Assembly (NCBI GenBank): GCA_003427395.1
Contig: BFEA01000001.1
Coordinates: forward strand, 5,463,636-5,501,591
Direction: 5' to 3'
DNA from: Chara braunii
Taxonomy: Eukaryota > Streptophyta > Charophyceae > Charales > Characeae
DNA length: 37,956 nt
A program made the translations under genes and the position numbers. Under the pieces are notes generated by a model. It saw only the letters and a program-made list of their open reading frames with translations. It ran no database searches and was not told where the DNA came from. Positions 1 through 10,380 of the stretch are shown here, one piece after another (position 1 is the first letter of the stretch; each line of letters begins with the position of its first letter).

Positions 1-470
1 ACCCGTTTTTTTTGCATGATTTGTCTCCTTTTGACCGGGCTGGAGTGGGATAGGTGATCCTCCTCGCGAAAATCGGGGTTGATCAACTCTTTAGCATGAA
101 GGGATGTGGCCCCATGTGGAGTTCGGGTGCTTAGGGGTTCTATGTTGGTAGATTCCTTGTTTCGGCGCATCTTGATACTCCTTCGGTTGGATGATGCCTC
201 AAGGGCAGTAGGTCAATCCTTCTCTCGTGTAGAGAAGTAATCAATGCCTCTGCCCTTCGCGGAGATATAGGCTGGGCCGCGATTTCGTGCAGATTGGATC
301 GTAGGTGAAGCACGACTATACATTGCACTATGCAATGAACATAGACCACATCAGGGGTTGGGTTCAGTGTCTCGTTTGATCGATGGGATGACATCTGCTG
401 CGGTTTGCTGTGGAGATACGATTGATTAGCTGAATAAGGATGTCCCCTCCCGTGACATGGACACCATATA
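1..470. other. No recognisable gene
   Basis: Unassigned DNA. Open frames on the minus strand here have no recognisable domain and run across the start of the hairpin repeat family that begins at 471, so I do not call them genes. Confidence 0.5.
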
Positions 471-1315
471 GGGACGCTGGACCTGAATTCCAGCTGACAC
501 ACACCACATCATTGTACAGGGAAGCTGACTCGACTCCTAACATATTACGCACATCATGCACACATCTGGCACTCATCATGCACACAGACCCCATCAGGGG
601 TAGGGTTTGGTGCTTGGCCTGAATGCTAGGATTAGGCTCAAGGTCATACAGTGGTCTGATTGCTAGGATTAGGCTTGATGTCATATAGGGATTGATGAAC
701 ATATAGGAAGCTGGGTATGATTTCCAGCGCACACACATTGCATCAATGTCAGGGATTCGTCTCCTGGTCTGATAGATAGGTTTTTCTATGACACCTCAAC
801 ATATCATTGTATAGGGAAGCTGGTTGACTTCCAGCTCAAACACGTTATACACATCACATCAAGGTTAGGGTTTCGTCTGATAGATAAGAATGGGCTCGAT
901 GCCTCAATTTGTTTTGTAGATTCTATAGATCACATGGATAGGGTTCCCCCATCATCTGAAACATACTGCAACATACTGCTTAAATGTGCATACATAGGTA
1001 GTTGGAGATGTCAACATATCTTTGCATAGGGACGCTGGACCCGATTTCCAGCAGATACATTCACCTACACCATACATAGGTAGTTGGAGATATCAACAAA
1101 TCTTTGCATAGGGACGCTGGACCCGATTTCCAGCAGATACATTCACATCATTGTACAGGGATGCTGGACCCGATTTCCAGCAGGTGCAGCTCCCCACCAA
1201 TAGATGGAGCCTTAGTTGGAGATATCAACAAATCTTTGCATAGGGACGCTGGACCCGATTCCCAGCAGATACATTCACATCATTGTACAGGGACGCTGGA
1301 CCCGATTTCCAGCAG
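471..1315 (+). repeat. Dispersed 26-bp hairpin-forming motif, about eight copies
   Basis: A motif beginning GGGACGCTGGACCC and ending TTTCCAGCAG recurs at 471-496, 706-730, 814-835, 1029-1054, 1111-1136, 1158-1183, 1243-1268 and 1290-1315, with a half copy near 529. Each copy contains a short dyad, GCTGGA paired with TCCAGC around a loop of about seven bases. In the 706 and 814 copies the loop changes but GCTGG and CCAGC are kept. The last five copies sit inside a longer unit that includes a TAGTTGGAGATATCAACA segment and CATTGTACAGGG or TTTGCATAGGG leaders. Related single copies occur at 13436-13459 (minus) and 16270-16295 (plus), so the family is dispersed in both orientations. Function unknown. 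Confidence 0.85.
619..695 (+). repeat. Direct duplication of about 33 bp
   Basis: The segment CTGAATGCTAGGATTAGGCT with its following GTCATA is repeated about 37 bp later as CTGATTGCTAGGATTAGGCT. This is a small local tandem duplication inside the hairpin-motif region. Confidence 0.7.
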
Positions 1316-2900
1316 GTGCACACGCATACAAGCACACAGCAATGTCACACAGAACAAGGAAATCTCTGCCAGTTGTGATGATGGCTAGCATTAACCACCA
1401 TCACAAAACACTCCCAACAAACAGTGTGCTGGTTGCTGGTCAGGACGAAAGAACAACAGGAATCACAGACAAGCACCCATTCGTAATAAGTATTAGTTAA
1501 TACTAAATAGTCTATGCTGCCATAAGGTAGGGCATACCCTTTTAACCCCCTCTAGTCACTGTTTATACCCCCCAGATCCCCCATCACCAAAACGGAAGGT
1601 AAGGCCAGATTCTGACTGCTCAGGCCAAGCACAGTCCTGTCCTGACGTCAGTTTTTTATCCCCTTGGGATCCTTGCCTCTTTTCCAACCTGCCTGGTTTT
1701 GCCGGGCGACCCCCTCCCTGCCCAGCTGGCCCAGGCATGCCTGGCAGGGTGACGGCCCAGCGTAATTAATAATAACATTCCGGGCTGCGAAACCGACATC
1801 ATACCTACCGCTCGTGCACAGGGGCAGACGGATGATCTTCAACGTAAAGTGAGCGGGCGGTTTGCTAAGTCCAGAAAACATCGCTTTTCCACAGGAAATC
1901 ACCAATGTCAATCGAGGCATGGATCATGGTGTCATTGCCCCACAGTTCCCAGTGTCAGTGGCATGCACAACGGCCATGCAGTGACCAGGTTCATGCACAA
2001 TGCAGGCAGAGACATGAGGCCGAGGAAGGCACTCACCAGGCAATTACACTCACCAGTCCTTAGTCATAGAGAAATGCCCCGTGAACCGTAGGCAGAAAGG
2101 AAGAAAAGGACACGAAACGGGGCGCTGTGAAAGACTGTTTGGCCCCCCATGCGGCGTAGGCAGCATGGGAAGTTTGACGGACAAGAAATGGGGGGCTGTG
2201 ACAGACTGTTTTGTCGAAGTTTCACCAAGTTATCAGGAGTATATATCTTCATTTTACTAATTTATTTATCCTTGTTTATGAACCTCATTTCACTATAGAG
2301 AGTCGTCAAATCGGATGGTCTGTGTACCGAAGATGCAGGCACCAAGGTGCACTCTGGCAGTGGGAATTATGGAATCAAGTTCCGATCAATGGTGATCATG
2401 GATCGGGGCTTGTCCGTGATGTGAAAGTGGGCAACCACTTCCTTCTCCCATCGACAATGGGATTGACTTTTTTTTTTTGAAGGGCGTTCAAACTGACCGG
2501 CTACGGGTAAAATCAGAGTTAATTTACTCAACTGATTCCATCTGGATTCAAACTGAGGTCTGTAGTTTTCAACAGGTCGTTGGAGGCCAGTTGGTGAAAC
2601 GGGATTGATTTCTACAATTTCACATACGACAGAGCTTTATCGACCTCAGCCTTCTCTTTCTCAGAAAGCGGAAACTTAGCCATTATTATTATGCTATCCA
2701 ATAAAAAAAAGCACAGCCTTAACACCCCAACAACAATTGCAGATCTCAGCAGAAACGCTATAGGCTTTAAACTCACGACACCTAATTCAACCACACTGCA
2801 CGGAATATCAGCGATGACCAAGTTGCAAATTCACGCAGAAGTCCAGATAGTCACGTGACAAGCAGAGAGCTCAAATGCACCGAGATTCCATCCAAATAAG
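1316..2900. other. No recognisable gene
   Basis: Mixed-composition DNA. A perfect 14-bp palindrome, CCAGGCATGCCTGG, lies at 1731-1744. The short frames on both strands have no recognisable domains and mutually overlap. Nothing else is supported. Confidence 0.5.
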
Positions 2901-3900
2901 AGCAATACAATGAACTGGTGAGCCAATGTCCAAGCCCTCAGGCCATACCAACGCAGTATTCAATGTCGCTCCTACTGTCTGGCGCCCAGCGCCCAGCCTA
3001 CTCTACTCATCCTATCAAAGCCTATCTACATTTGTGCAACAGGCTCACTTCGACATCGAAGACCAATGCACATGACGTCAACAGCAATGCTGACCTCCCA
3101 CATACGCCAGGTGCGTACTCTCGACTCCCCTCATCACCCCTTGTCCACCATGACCTGTGCCTCCTTCCTGAAGACCACCGTTGCCCATCACCCGCTCGCG
3201 CCCCTGCAGCCCAGTTATGGCCGCTTGGCACCCCGCTGCCCTGCAGCACCCACACCTCTCAGCGCCCGCGCGCGCCCCAGCCAGCATTAGCGCATGCAGA
3301 CACTTGCGCGTTTTCGCAGCAACGTGTCCCCATTGCCTGCCTAGGCCAGCATCCCCACACTGGCTGGCCTCTTCCCTGTATGGGGGTCACTGCTGCTGCT
3401 GGCCTGTCTGGGCCTGGCCGTGGAAGTTTCCAGTAGCTTCTGATCGGGCCCCAGTGTCTGCGCCCAGGCCCATGTCTACGGTTGAGGGCCTGGGCCCTTT
3501 TCAGTTGGGCGCACCCAGGATCGTCCAGGCTCCGACGCTGTGCTTGCATTGGCCCGCTGGGTTGGTGTGCCGCCACAATGCTGCTTTCTCATTGGCCTGC
3601 GGCCACTTCATGATGTGTCGGTCTCACACTGCGTGTGCCCAAGGCGCAACCACCTGCGTCCTGGGCTCAACTGCCTGACGCAGCTGCTTCTTCTGGAAGA
3701 GTCCAGGGTGAGGCCCAGGTTGCACTTCAACCAACTGGCGTGCAGCAACTGTCTGATACCCACATTGCAAAATGCTGAGAATAGGGCCTCTCGTGGGTAT
3801 TCAGACCCGCCTTCACTTAGGGCGGGCACGAGGCTTGCTGGGAGCCACAGTCCAGAACGCATGCATGTTGTCTAGGGCCCCACGAGGACACATTCCTCAC
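2901..3900. other. GC-rich patch, overlapping Pro/Ala-rich frames, no supported gene
   Basis: GC content rises between about 3170 and 3860 and open frames appear on both strands at once, at 2918-3436 plus, 3181-3678 plus and 3259-3576 minus. The encoded peptides are rich in Pro, Ala, His and Cys and none has a domain I recognise. Simultaneous openness on both strands is what high GC gives by itself. An unrecognised exon cannot be excluded. Confidence 0.4.
3790..3832. repeat. GC-rich hairpin
   Basis: Outer arms CTCGTG and CACGAG enclose inner arms CCCGCC and GGGCGG around the loop TTCACTTA. The 3' side is followed directly by GGCTTGCTGG. It may be a fold-back or terminator-like structure. No function is implied. 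Confidence 0.6.
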
Positions 3901-4325
3901 AACACTAAGATTAATTAACTCAAGTTCAATTAAGGCCGATTTCACACTCACCAAGACCGACTGCCTGAAACTTGTTGTTGTGCGAGATATTTCGATGCGT
4001 CAGCTGTGTCAGCGCGACATAAATTCCAGCAAGGTCTAGAAACCCGATCAAGGCCTTCAGAAGCTCCTATCCATCCCATCATTTCAAACAACAACAACAA
4101 CAACAACAGAACCACCACATCATGCAGAAATGAGAAGTGCAGGCGATTTTCAGTACACATCCAGATGATCCCCGGTAGTGGATCCACTGAGAACTTCATT
4201 CAGAGATAACATACTTCATTATACCTGTGAAGTCAACCTTGTCTGTGCAACGGTACCTCCATTCCTTTCACACTCACACGTCTGCCGACATAGGCAGACA
4301 TTTTTTTAGTAGAACAATCCTCTTC

Positions 4326-4327
<2 letters not shown>
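3901..4327. other. No recognisable gene
   Basis: Contains a short (AAC)n run near 4087-4108. No domain-bearing frame is seen. Confidence 0.5.

Positions 4328-4407
<80 letters not shown>
4328..4407. repeat. (CT)n microsatellite, about 80 bp
   Basis: Uninterrupted CT dinucleotides. The apparent Ser-Leu and Arg-Glu repeat peptides on the two strands are artefacts of this tract. Confidence 0.97.
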
Positions 4408-4410
<3 letters not shown>

Positions 4411-5044
4411 GGTGAGAATGTCCGGATGTGGACTCGTCACCACTACTACTGGCGAGAGAATCTATCATGCCCGCCTTGTGGAATTTTCAGATCCCTGTCC
4501 CACCAAGAGCAGGGACCAGGCCGTTGATCCTCCTAATGTTTGGTCCAGACCAAGCAATCCGGACAAATGGGAGCTCAATTGCTGCTTCAGGCAGGCATCT
4601 TTTCTGCTTGCATCTACGAGCTGGCAGTTCTTCATGTCCTTTTCTCTCACTACATAGGAAATCTTTCATTGCCCATGTCGTGAACCATCATCGCCATTTC
4701 CAGACAGCCACTACTGGTTTTCTGCTTGTGTCCGACACTTGGCTCGCAATACCCAACAAACCAACAGTCGAAATAGGTACAATACCGGGTATAAAAATTG
4801 GGCACAAACACAGAAAATGCTAATTAGTAAGATATAAATAACTCCATGTTTCAACCCCACTCCCCCCCTCACAGGATTTCCTTCGGGGATATAAAAACTG
4901 AGCATTACGAGAGACTGAGAGGAAAAGTTGGTTCGAGCACCGAGCTGCTAATCCAACATTATTGTATGAATCATCCCTCACAGGATTTGAACTCATGACC
5001 TAAATCTATCATCATGCAAAGTTACGTGTGTGCGTATGATCAGA
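4408..5044. other. No recognisable gene
   Basis: Several short overlapping frames on both strands, none with a recognisable domain. The segment at 4989-5006 (AGGATTTGAACTCATGAC) resembles the complement of a pol III B-box (GGTTCAAATCC type), as in tRNAs or tRNA-derived SINEs. I see no matching A-box at the right spacing and do not call a tRNA or SINE. Confidence 0.4.
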
Positions 5045-5104
5045 CCCCCCCCCCCCCCCCAAAAAAAAAAGCCGGTACGAACAGGGTGAAGAGGGGGGGG
5101 GGGG
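5045..5104. repeat. C16-A10 tract facing a G12 tract
   Basis: C16 at 5045-5060 is followed by A10 at 5061-5070, then after 22 bases G12 at 5093-5104. The C and G runs can pair as a hairpin. Homopolymers of this length are also common assembly error points. Confidence 0.9.
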
Positions 5105-5302
5105 AAGGGTAGCGTGCAATGTGTGTGATACATCGATTTTTTTGACTTTCATTCTTTTGTCGGTGACTGGGCTCAGCGTACAGATTACCCGGCTGCATTG
5201 CCTGAACCCCCAAGAGCCCTGGGAAATCTGCAAGTTTTCTGAAAAGGTGCCTTTTGGTCTATGAAAAATAGGCGAATAGGGACACTCCTTCCCTTTTCTT
5301 TG

Positions 5303-5365
<63 letters not shown>
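5303..5365. repeat. (CT)n microsatellite, about 62 bp
   Basis: Second pure CT tract, followed by a T-rich pyrimidine stretch to about 5400. Confidence 0.97.
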
Positions 5366-5368
<3 letters not shown>

Positions 5369-5470
5369 TTTTTCTTCTTTTTCTTACTTTTTTGTTTTCC
5401 AAAGTCACAATCAGCGTAACAAATGAATTTTTCTGAACTTCTATCTTCTTTTTCTTCAGCAGATCAGAAT

Positions 5471-5602
5471 GAATTCCTAAATGACTTCCCTCTTTTTTTT
5501 TCTTTTTTTTTGGTGGACCATTTCTCGATTAACGCATGTCATCCTTTTGCAGGAGCCATGCTAATCATCTCCGTATCCATCCAATTCTATCGGAATTCCT
5601 AA
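5471..5602 (-). pseudogene. U6 snRNA retropseudogene with A-tail and 10-bp target-site duplication
   Basis: The minus strand at 5594-5514 reads as U6 snRNA from the CCGATA region to the 3' GGTCC. It includes GATTAGCATGG, then AGGATGACA and ATCGAGAAATGGTCC, with scattered substitutions (for example ATACGGAGATG where U6 has ATACAGAGAAG). The U6 5' stem-loop is missing. The U6 3' end is followed on the minus strand by an A-rich tail (T-rich at 5492-5510 on plus). The whole is flanked by direct repeats GAATTCCTAA at 5471-5480 and 5593-5602. A 5' truncation, A-tail and target-site duplication together are the classic signs of LINE-mediated retrotransposition of an RNA. The changed ACAGAGA box argues against a working gene. 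Confidence 0.88.
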
Positions 5603-6595
5603 TTTTGATTTCCTAATTGAATTCCTAATTGATTGGCCCTTTTTCGAAAGCGCAAAATAGGCCAAAACGGCAAAGGTGAGCGCAAAAAAGCCAAAGGAGA
5701 GCCCAAAAACGTTGAAAAAACCCACTCAGCTTATTGCGCTTGAAAAAACCCACTCAGCATATTTAGAAGTTTGATATTGATGCATATTCACCTCTGACGG
5801 TTCTGACGCATCTGATTCTGACACCTGCAAGAATGTGGCCAAGCATATCAACTGCCAAGTCGACACAAAACGACAAGAAAAGAAAAACACGAGAAACACA
5901 AACCACCAACCATCAGAATCACCGATCAGTCAGCAGGTAAAGAAACGAGGAGCCATCAATATCTTTTTTCTTTCTTTGTTTTTTGTAAAGCATCCATCAA
6001 TATCATTATATAACGTGGCCCAAGAAAAAGAAAAAAAAGAAAAGGCATGCCACTGCTTCCTCCTGCAAACAGAATAAATAAAGAGGATTGAGGGAGGCCC
6101 TACTCTCTTCCCCCTAAGACAATGCACTCTCATCCTGAATGCCTACAAGCTATGAATCCGGTCAAATACAGTCATGATGAGAGTGCATCGACGATCGGGT
6201 ACTTCTCTCTTCTTCATGTCATTCACGACGAGGTAACAACTAGCGCAAGATTCATTCTCATTTCACACGTGTGGTTAACGGGGACCCCCAGTTTCAGCTC
6301 CTGACTAACAGCTCCAAAACTGAAATTAGGGTTTGGGAGTCAAATTGTATGTTTCTTTTCCCCTCCTTTTTCTCGCCTGTTTTTTGCTTTGGTTCAAGGT
6401 TGTTGTGTACCAAATTTGGTCTCTACTCTATGACTTGGTGGCAAGTTGGGTGTTGTTATAAAGAGCATCACAAGTTGTCTGAAAATTAGGGCCTCCGTTA
6501 ACCGCCTCTCTTTCATTTTGCACATTTCCGGAGTGGTGGAGCGAGGCCCACAGTCATGTTTTTTTTTCTGTGGAGCTGTGTATAGTGGACATGGC
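5603..6595. other. No recognisable gene
   Basis: Contains another GAATTCCTAATT copy near 5619 and short direct repeats (GAAAAAACCCACTCAGC twice, about 5714 and 5741). Frames at 5835-6077 and 6271-6489 are Lys-rich or lack any recognisable domain. Confidence 0.5.
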
Positions 6596-6730
6596 AACAC
6601 ACACACACACACACACGCACACACACACACACACACACATACACACACATACACACACCCCCATACACACACAGACATACACACACATACACACACACAC
6701 ACACACATACAGACGCGCGCGCGAGCGCGC
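6596..6730. repeat. Interrupted (CA)n microsatellite ending in (CG)n
   Basis: CA dinucleotides with occasional CG and TA interruptions run to about 6710 and pass into alternating CGCGCGCGAGCGCGC. Alternating purine-pyrimidine DNA of this kind can adopt Z-form. The overlapping His-Thr or Cys-Val peptides are artefacts. Confidence 0.95.
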
Positions 6731-7085
6731 ACACAGATCGTAAGGTCGATGATGATACCGTAAGCACGGACGGTGAATAATGACTATATATTTTAATAAT
6801 TTCACCGCAAGTTAGCGCGGGTCGAAACCACCGACTACGGGAAAAAAGAAGAAGAAGGGGGCTGGTTTGGGCATCTACGCCCCACGTAAAGTCCTGAATC
6901 TGTGCCCGTAACAGCGGTCAGATACAGCCACGAAAGCACTACCGCGGTTGATGCACAAACAAGCAAGAAGTGTCGACAGTAAAAATATATATAAGAGTCC
7001 ATAATGAAGAGCGACTGAGTGCGAAGGATGAACAAAGCAAGAGGAGGGAAGAGATGATATGGCTTCAGATAACCGAGAGGCTCAT
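6731..7085. other. No recognisable gene
   Basis: Mixed DNA without a supported frame, RNA gene or repeat. Confidence 0.5.
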
Positions 7086-7188
7086 ATGGTCATATGCCTA
7101 TAGCGATATGGTTCATGTTCCCTATAGTCATGGCTATGACCCATGGCCGTAGCCATGACCACAGCAATGGCTATAGGGATATGACCAT
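7086..7188. repeat. 103-bp imperfect palindrome
   Basis: Left arm ATGGTCATATGCCTATAG at 7086-7103 matches the complement of 7171-7188 at 17 of 18 positions. Inside it, TCATGGCTA at 7128-7136 pairs perfectly with TAGCCATGA at 7150-7158 around CCATGG. The two arm pairs are nested, so either strand could fold as a long branched hairpin. Just beyond it, 7195-7270 is A/G-rich. Confidence 0.85.
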
Positions 7189-7548
7189 AACCGTGGAGAA
7201 AGGAAAGGAGAAGGAAAAGGAAAAGGGAAAAGAAAAGAAACATGACGCAGAGGAAAAGGGAAGAGAAAAGAAACATACGACGCGCTCTGATGTTAGGAAT
7301 TCGATCTCAACGGCGTGCTGACAACTTCGAGGTGCCACTCCACAAAAAAAGGCGGGAAAAAATATCGTGTGTTTCAAAGGCAAAGGGCACACGCTCGAAG
7401 GAACACAGATTGCATCGAAGTACGACGGCATGAAGCCACGCGTTCCTCCCTCCCTGCTCCCCCTTTAACAACCACCCTTCACCTTCTCCCCATGCTGTCA
7501 CGTTTATTTGCCCCCGAGCACACCGTTACACAAAAAAAAGCTATCAAA
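7189..7548. other. Purine-rich then mixed DNA, no supported gene
   Basis: 7195-7275 is AAAGG/GAAAAG-rich. The remaining frames on both strands overlap and carry no recognisable domain. Confidence 0.5.
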
Positions 7549-7958
7549 AAATGGAGGGAATCAAGTTATCGTCATCGTAGTAACAAAATGGCGGGAATCA
7601 GGGTCTCGTCATCGGTGGGGGAAAATGGCGGGAAGCAAGGTCGCGTTATCGAAGTCGAAAAATGGCGGGAATCAAGGTCTCATCATCGTAGCCAAAAANT
7701 GGCGGGAATCAGGGTCTCGTCATCGGTGTAAAAAAATGGCGGGAATCAAGGTCGCCTCATAGAAGTCAAAAAATGGCGGGAATCAAGGTCCCATCATCGT
7801 AGCCAAAAAATGGCGGGAATCAGGGTCTCGTCATCGGTGTAAAAAAATGGCGGGAATCAAGGTCGCCTCGTCGAAGTAAAAAAATGGCGGGAATCAAGGT
7901 CTCATCATCGTAGCCAAAAAATGGCGGGAATCAGGGTCTCGTCTTCATAGTCAAACTC
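7549..7958 (+). repeat. Minisatellite, about 11 units of 36-39 bp, three-unit higher-order repeat
   Basis: Units start near 7549, 7586, 7623, 7660, 7698, 7735, 7771, 7807, 7846, 7883 and 7920. Each carries AAAATGGCGGGAATCA followed by one of three tails: GGGTCTCGTCATCGGTG, AGGTCGCCTCATCGAAGTC or AGGTCTCATCATCGTAGCC. The tails cycle in the same order three times, giving a higher-order period of about 111 bp. The unit core read on the minus strand is ATTCCCGCCATTTT, which fits the E2F consensus WTTSSCSS. An isolated core also lies at 7996. The single N at 7699 falls inside the array, as expected for repeats that are hard to assemble. Confidence 0.92.
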
Positions 7959-8008
7959 ACCAATCAGAAATACCGCCACACTCGGCAATCAGAACATGGC
8001 GGGAAAAA

Positions 8009-8092
8009 TATCCCGGGCAATCCTTCCGGAACGATACCGAGAAGATTAGCATGGCCGCTGTGCTTTCAAGGATGACACACATGAATCGAGAG
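8009..8092 (+). pseudogene. U6 snRNA-like sequence
   Basis: 8028-8091 reads GGAACGATACCGAGAAGATT, then AGCATGGC, AAGGATGACACAC and AATCGAG, aligned throughout to the central and 3' part of U6. Differences are ACCGAGA for the ACAGAGA box, CGCTGTGCTTTC for CCCTGCGC (a small insertion) and a degenerate 5' end (8009-8027). The expected AAATGGTCC end is replaced by GAGAGAGAG, and no T-run terminator or A-tail is seen. I read it as a decayed copy. A divergent functional U6 is less likely. Confidence 0.82.
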
Positions 8093-8154
8093 AGAGAGAA
8101 AACAAATCGCAGGGTTCTGGATTTGACATTACAGCACATTTGTTCGATTGCTGC

Positions 8155-8313
8155 CACGTGGCTCGGTGTCAACTGAGGATGACACATGAGCACAGGCTAG
8201 ACTGGCGACACGTGGCAATCAGCTGAGTACGCCCACACGTGTCCGTCACAGAAGGCCGGTCCAGGGGTTCGCTGAATTTCATGACCCGCGCGCTGCTTTG
8301 CACTCGACACGTG
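8155..8313. promoter_or_regulatory. Cluster of four CACGTG (G-box) sites
   Basis: CACGTG occurs at 8155-8160, 8209-8214, 8236-8241 and 8308-8313. Two of them lie in an identical 16-mer CGACACGTGGCAATCA at 8206 and 8305, and ACACGTGGC matches the plant ABRE/G-box bound by bZIP and bHLH factors. The cluster sits between the E2F-like minisatellite and a long purine tract, so a regulatory role is conceivable. No gene start can be shown downstream, and shared ancestry of the 16-mers could equally explain it. Confidence 0.55.
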
Positions 8314-8334
8314 GCAATCACCATCGTGCTAGCG

Positions 8335-9592
8335 AAGAGGACGAAGAGTGAAGAAGAGAGATCGCGCTAGCGAAGACGAGGAAGAGGGAAGAGGAGAAAG
8401 AGCTCTGGCAAAGAAGAGGACGAGATCAGGAGAGAGAGAGAGAGAAGCAACAAAATGGTGGAGAAGAGGAGAGTGGAAGAGACGATAGGAAACAGAAGGC
8501 GAGCGAATGAAGGGAGAAGAAAACGAACAACTGAAGTGAAGAAAGAAGAGGAGGATGTGACGCACGAAGAGGAGAGGAGACGACAGGAGAGGAGAGGAGA
8601 GGAGAAGAGAGGAGAGGAGAAGAGATCAGAGGGAGTGGGAGAAGAATGGGAATGGCTGAGATCTAAGAAAAGGAGGAGAGAAGGACGGGGGGGAAGAAAG
8701 GGCAAAGCGAGAGAAGAGGGGGATGAGATGGGAGAGGAGAGAAGAGAAAGGGGGAGAGGGACAAGTGGAAAGAAGGAAAAGGGGAGAAAAGCGAGATGAA
8801 ACTGAGGAGAAGAAGGAAAAGCAAAAGAGCAGAGAAAGGTAGACGAAAGGTTAGAGTGACGACCAGAGTAACCAAGGACAGGAAAACGAAGTGAGGTATG
8901 GTACAACGGGAACAGCGATGAAGGGAGAAGAGGGGGATGTAAGAACACGACAAGAGACCCGAGGACAAGGTATCGAAGCAAGGCGAAAAAAGGCGACACG
9001 AGGGGAGAAGAGGGGCGAAGAGAGGAAGAGACGAGAGAAGGGAAGTGAAGGCAAGAGAAGATGGAAGAAGAGAGAACAAGAAGAGAGAAGAGAAGCGAGG
9101 AGAAAAGGGGAGACGAGGGGAAAAAAAACGGGAGAAGAGGGGAGAAAAGGGGACGAGGGGAGAAAAGGGGAGGAGGGGAGGAGATAAAAAGCGGAGAAGA
9201 TGGGAGAAGAGGGGAGAAGAGGGCTGAAGTGGGGAAAGAGGGCTGAGGTGGGGAGAAAAGGGGAGAAGAGGGGAGAAAAAAGAGGAGAACGCGAAGAGCA
9301 AAAGGAGGACAATCGAGGATAAGGAAGAGCAGAACGAAGGACAATCAAAGAAGGCGAAGAGCAGAAGGACAGTCGAGAAGAGAGGCGAAGCAAGGAGGCC
9401 GGAGGGAAGAACAAAGGAACAGAAAGGGAGAAGAGGGCATGAGAAGAGAGACAGGGAAAGAGAGAGAGAGAGAGAGACACGGAAAAAGAGGGAGAGAGAG
9501 AGAGATGGAAAAAGAGAGGGAGAGAGATGGAAAAAGAGAGGGAGAGAGACAGGGAACGAGAGAGAGAGAGAGTGCGAGCGAGAGAGTTTATT
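8335..9592 (+). repeat. 1.25-kb polypurine (GA-rich) tract
   Basis: The plus strand is almost entirely A and G, with irregular GGGAGAAGAGGGGAGAAAAG sub-repeats near 9110-9290 and (GA)n near 9460-9590. The long minus-strand frames of 325, 336 and 209 codons here encode only Ser/Leu/Phe/Pro/Arg and overlap each other in different frames, so they are compositional artefacts. Mirror-type polypurine DNA can form triplex (H-DNA). Confidence 0.95.
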
Positions 9593-9886
9593 ACTTAGGC
9601 TAAGAAGGGAAAACACACTCACCTTGACAAGGGAGGTTATAATGTACACACATGCAGCTTTTATGGAGGTCATCCACGTGTCATCCTCAGATCTGCGCGA
9701 TGAACAATGCAGTGGAAATGGAAATTTGAGTACCCTCCCCCCTGCGTTCTGATGGCAGACAGCAAATTTTTAACCTTTTTTTTTTTCGATTCCTAGACGT
9801 TTCAGCGGACGATTTATTCCTAAACTTTTTAACCACAAAGCCCACAACAAAGTATTAAAAAAACAAAAACAGCAATTTGCAACACA
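9593..9886. other. Flank of the purine tract, no gene
   Basis: 9674-9690 reads CCACGTGTCATCCTCAG. Its complement matches CTGAGGATGACACATG at 8173-8188 except for one base, so the purine tract is bracketed by an inverted pair. Confidence 0.6.
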
Positions 9887-10100
9887 AAAAAAAATCATAA
9901 ATTATCTGACAAGAGAATGGATGCAAGGAAAAGAATTACAAATCTACCCTGAAATTTCCTTAAAAAAACATGTATTATCAGACGAGAGGCTGTAAGGAAA
10001 AGAAGTACAAATCCACACAAATTTCCTGGAAAAAAACGTAAATTATCTGACAAGAGACTGCAAGGAGAAGAAATACAAATCTACCCTGAAATTTCCTGAC
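9887..10100 (+). repeat. Tandem repeat, three units of about 66-72 bp
   Basis: Units begin near 9887, 9960 and 10028. Each contains AAATTATCTGACAAGAGA or a close variant, GCAAGGAAAAGAA, TACAAATCTACCC and AAATTTCCT. The middle unit is the most diverged. Confidence 0.85.
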
Positions 10101-10348
10101 ATAAAATCATCCTCATTTGCGCCCGCCCTCCCTGTGTCATTAATTCACGGATTCTTTTTCCCTTTCAATTTCTGGATTACATCGATCAGGGTCATCAAGC
10201 GGTGCTGTAGTAAATCGGGGGGCTCAATTCCGACATACTATTTTTGGCTTAATGAGATGCGTAACCCACTTCAGTTATACATTGACTGATTGATTAATTA
10301 ATTGATTGACTGGCTCATCGATCGATTGATTGATCCCTCAATACATTA

Positions 10349-10380
<32 letters not shown>

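Noticed and set aside
3181-3678. 165-codon frame in the GC-rich patch
   Set aside because: Several frames on both strands are open at once and the peptide is Pro/Ala/Cys-rich without motifs.
4989-5006. Pol III B-box-like sequence, possible tRNA or SINE
   Set aside because: No A-box at a suitable distance and no cloverleaf could be drawn.
6394-6805. Cys/Val-rich and His/Thr-rich frames
   Set aside because: Translations of the CA/TG microsatellite in alternative frames.
8367-9673. Long minus-strand frames of 209-336 codons
   Set aside because: They consist of Ser, Leu, Phe, Pro and Arg, lie in overlapping frames of a pure CT-type strand and have no domain structure. They are low-complexity artefacts.
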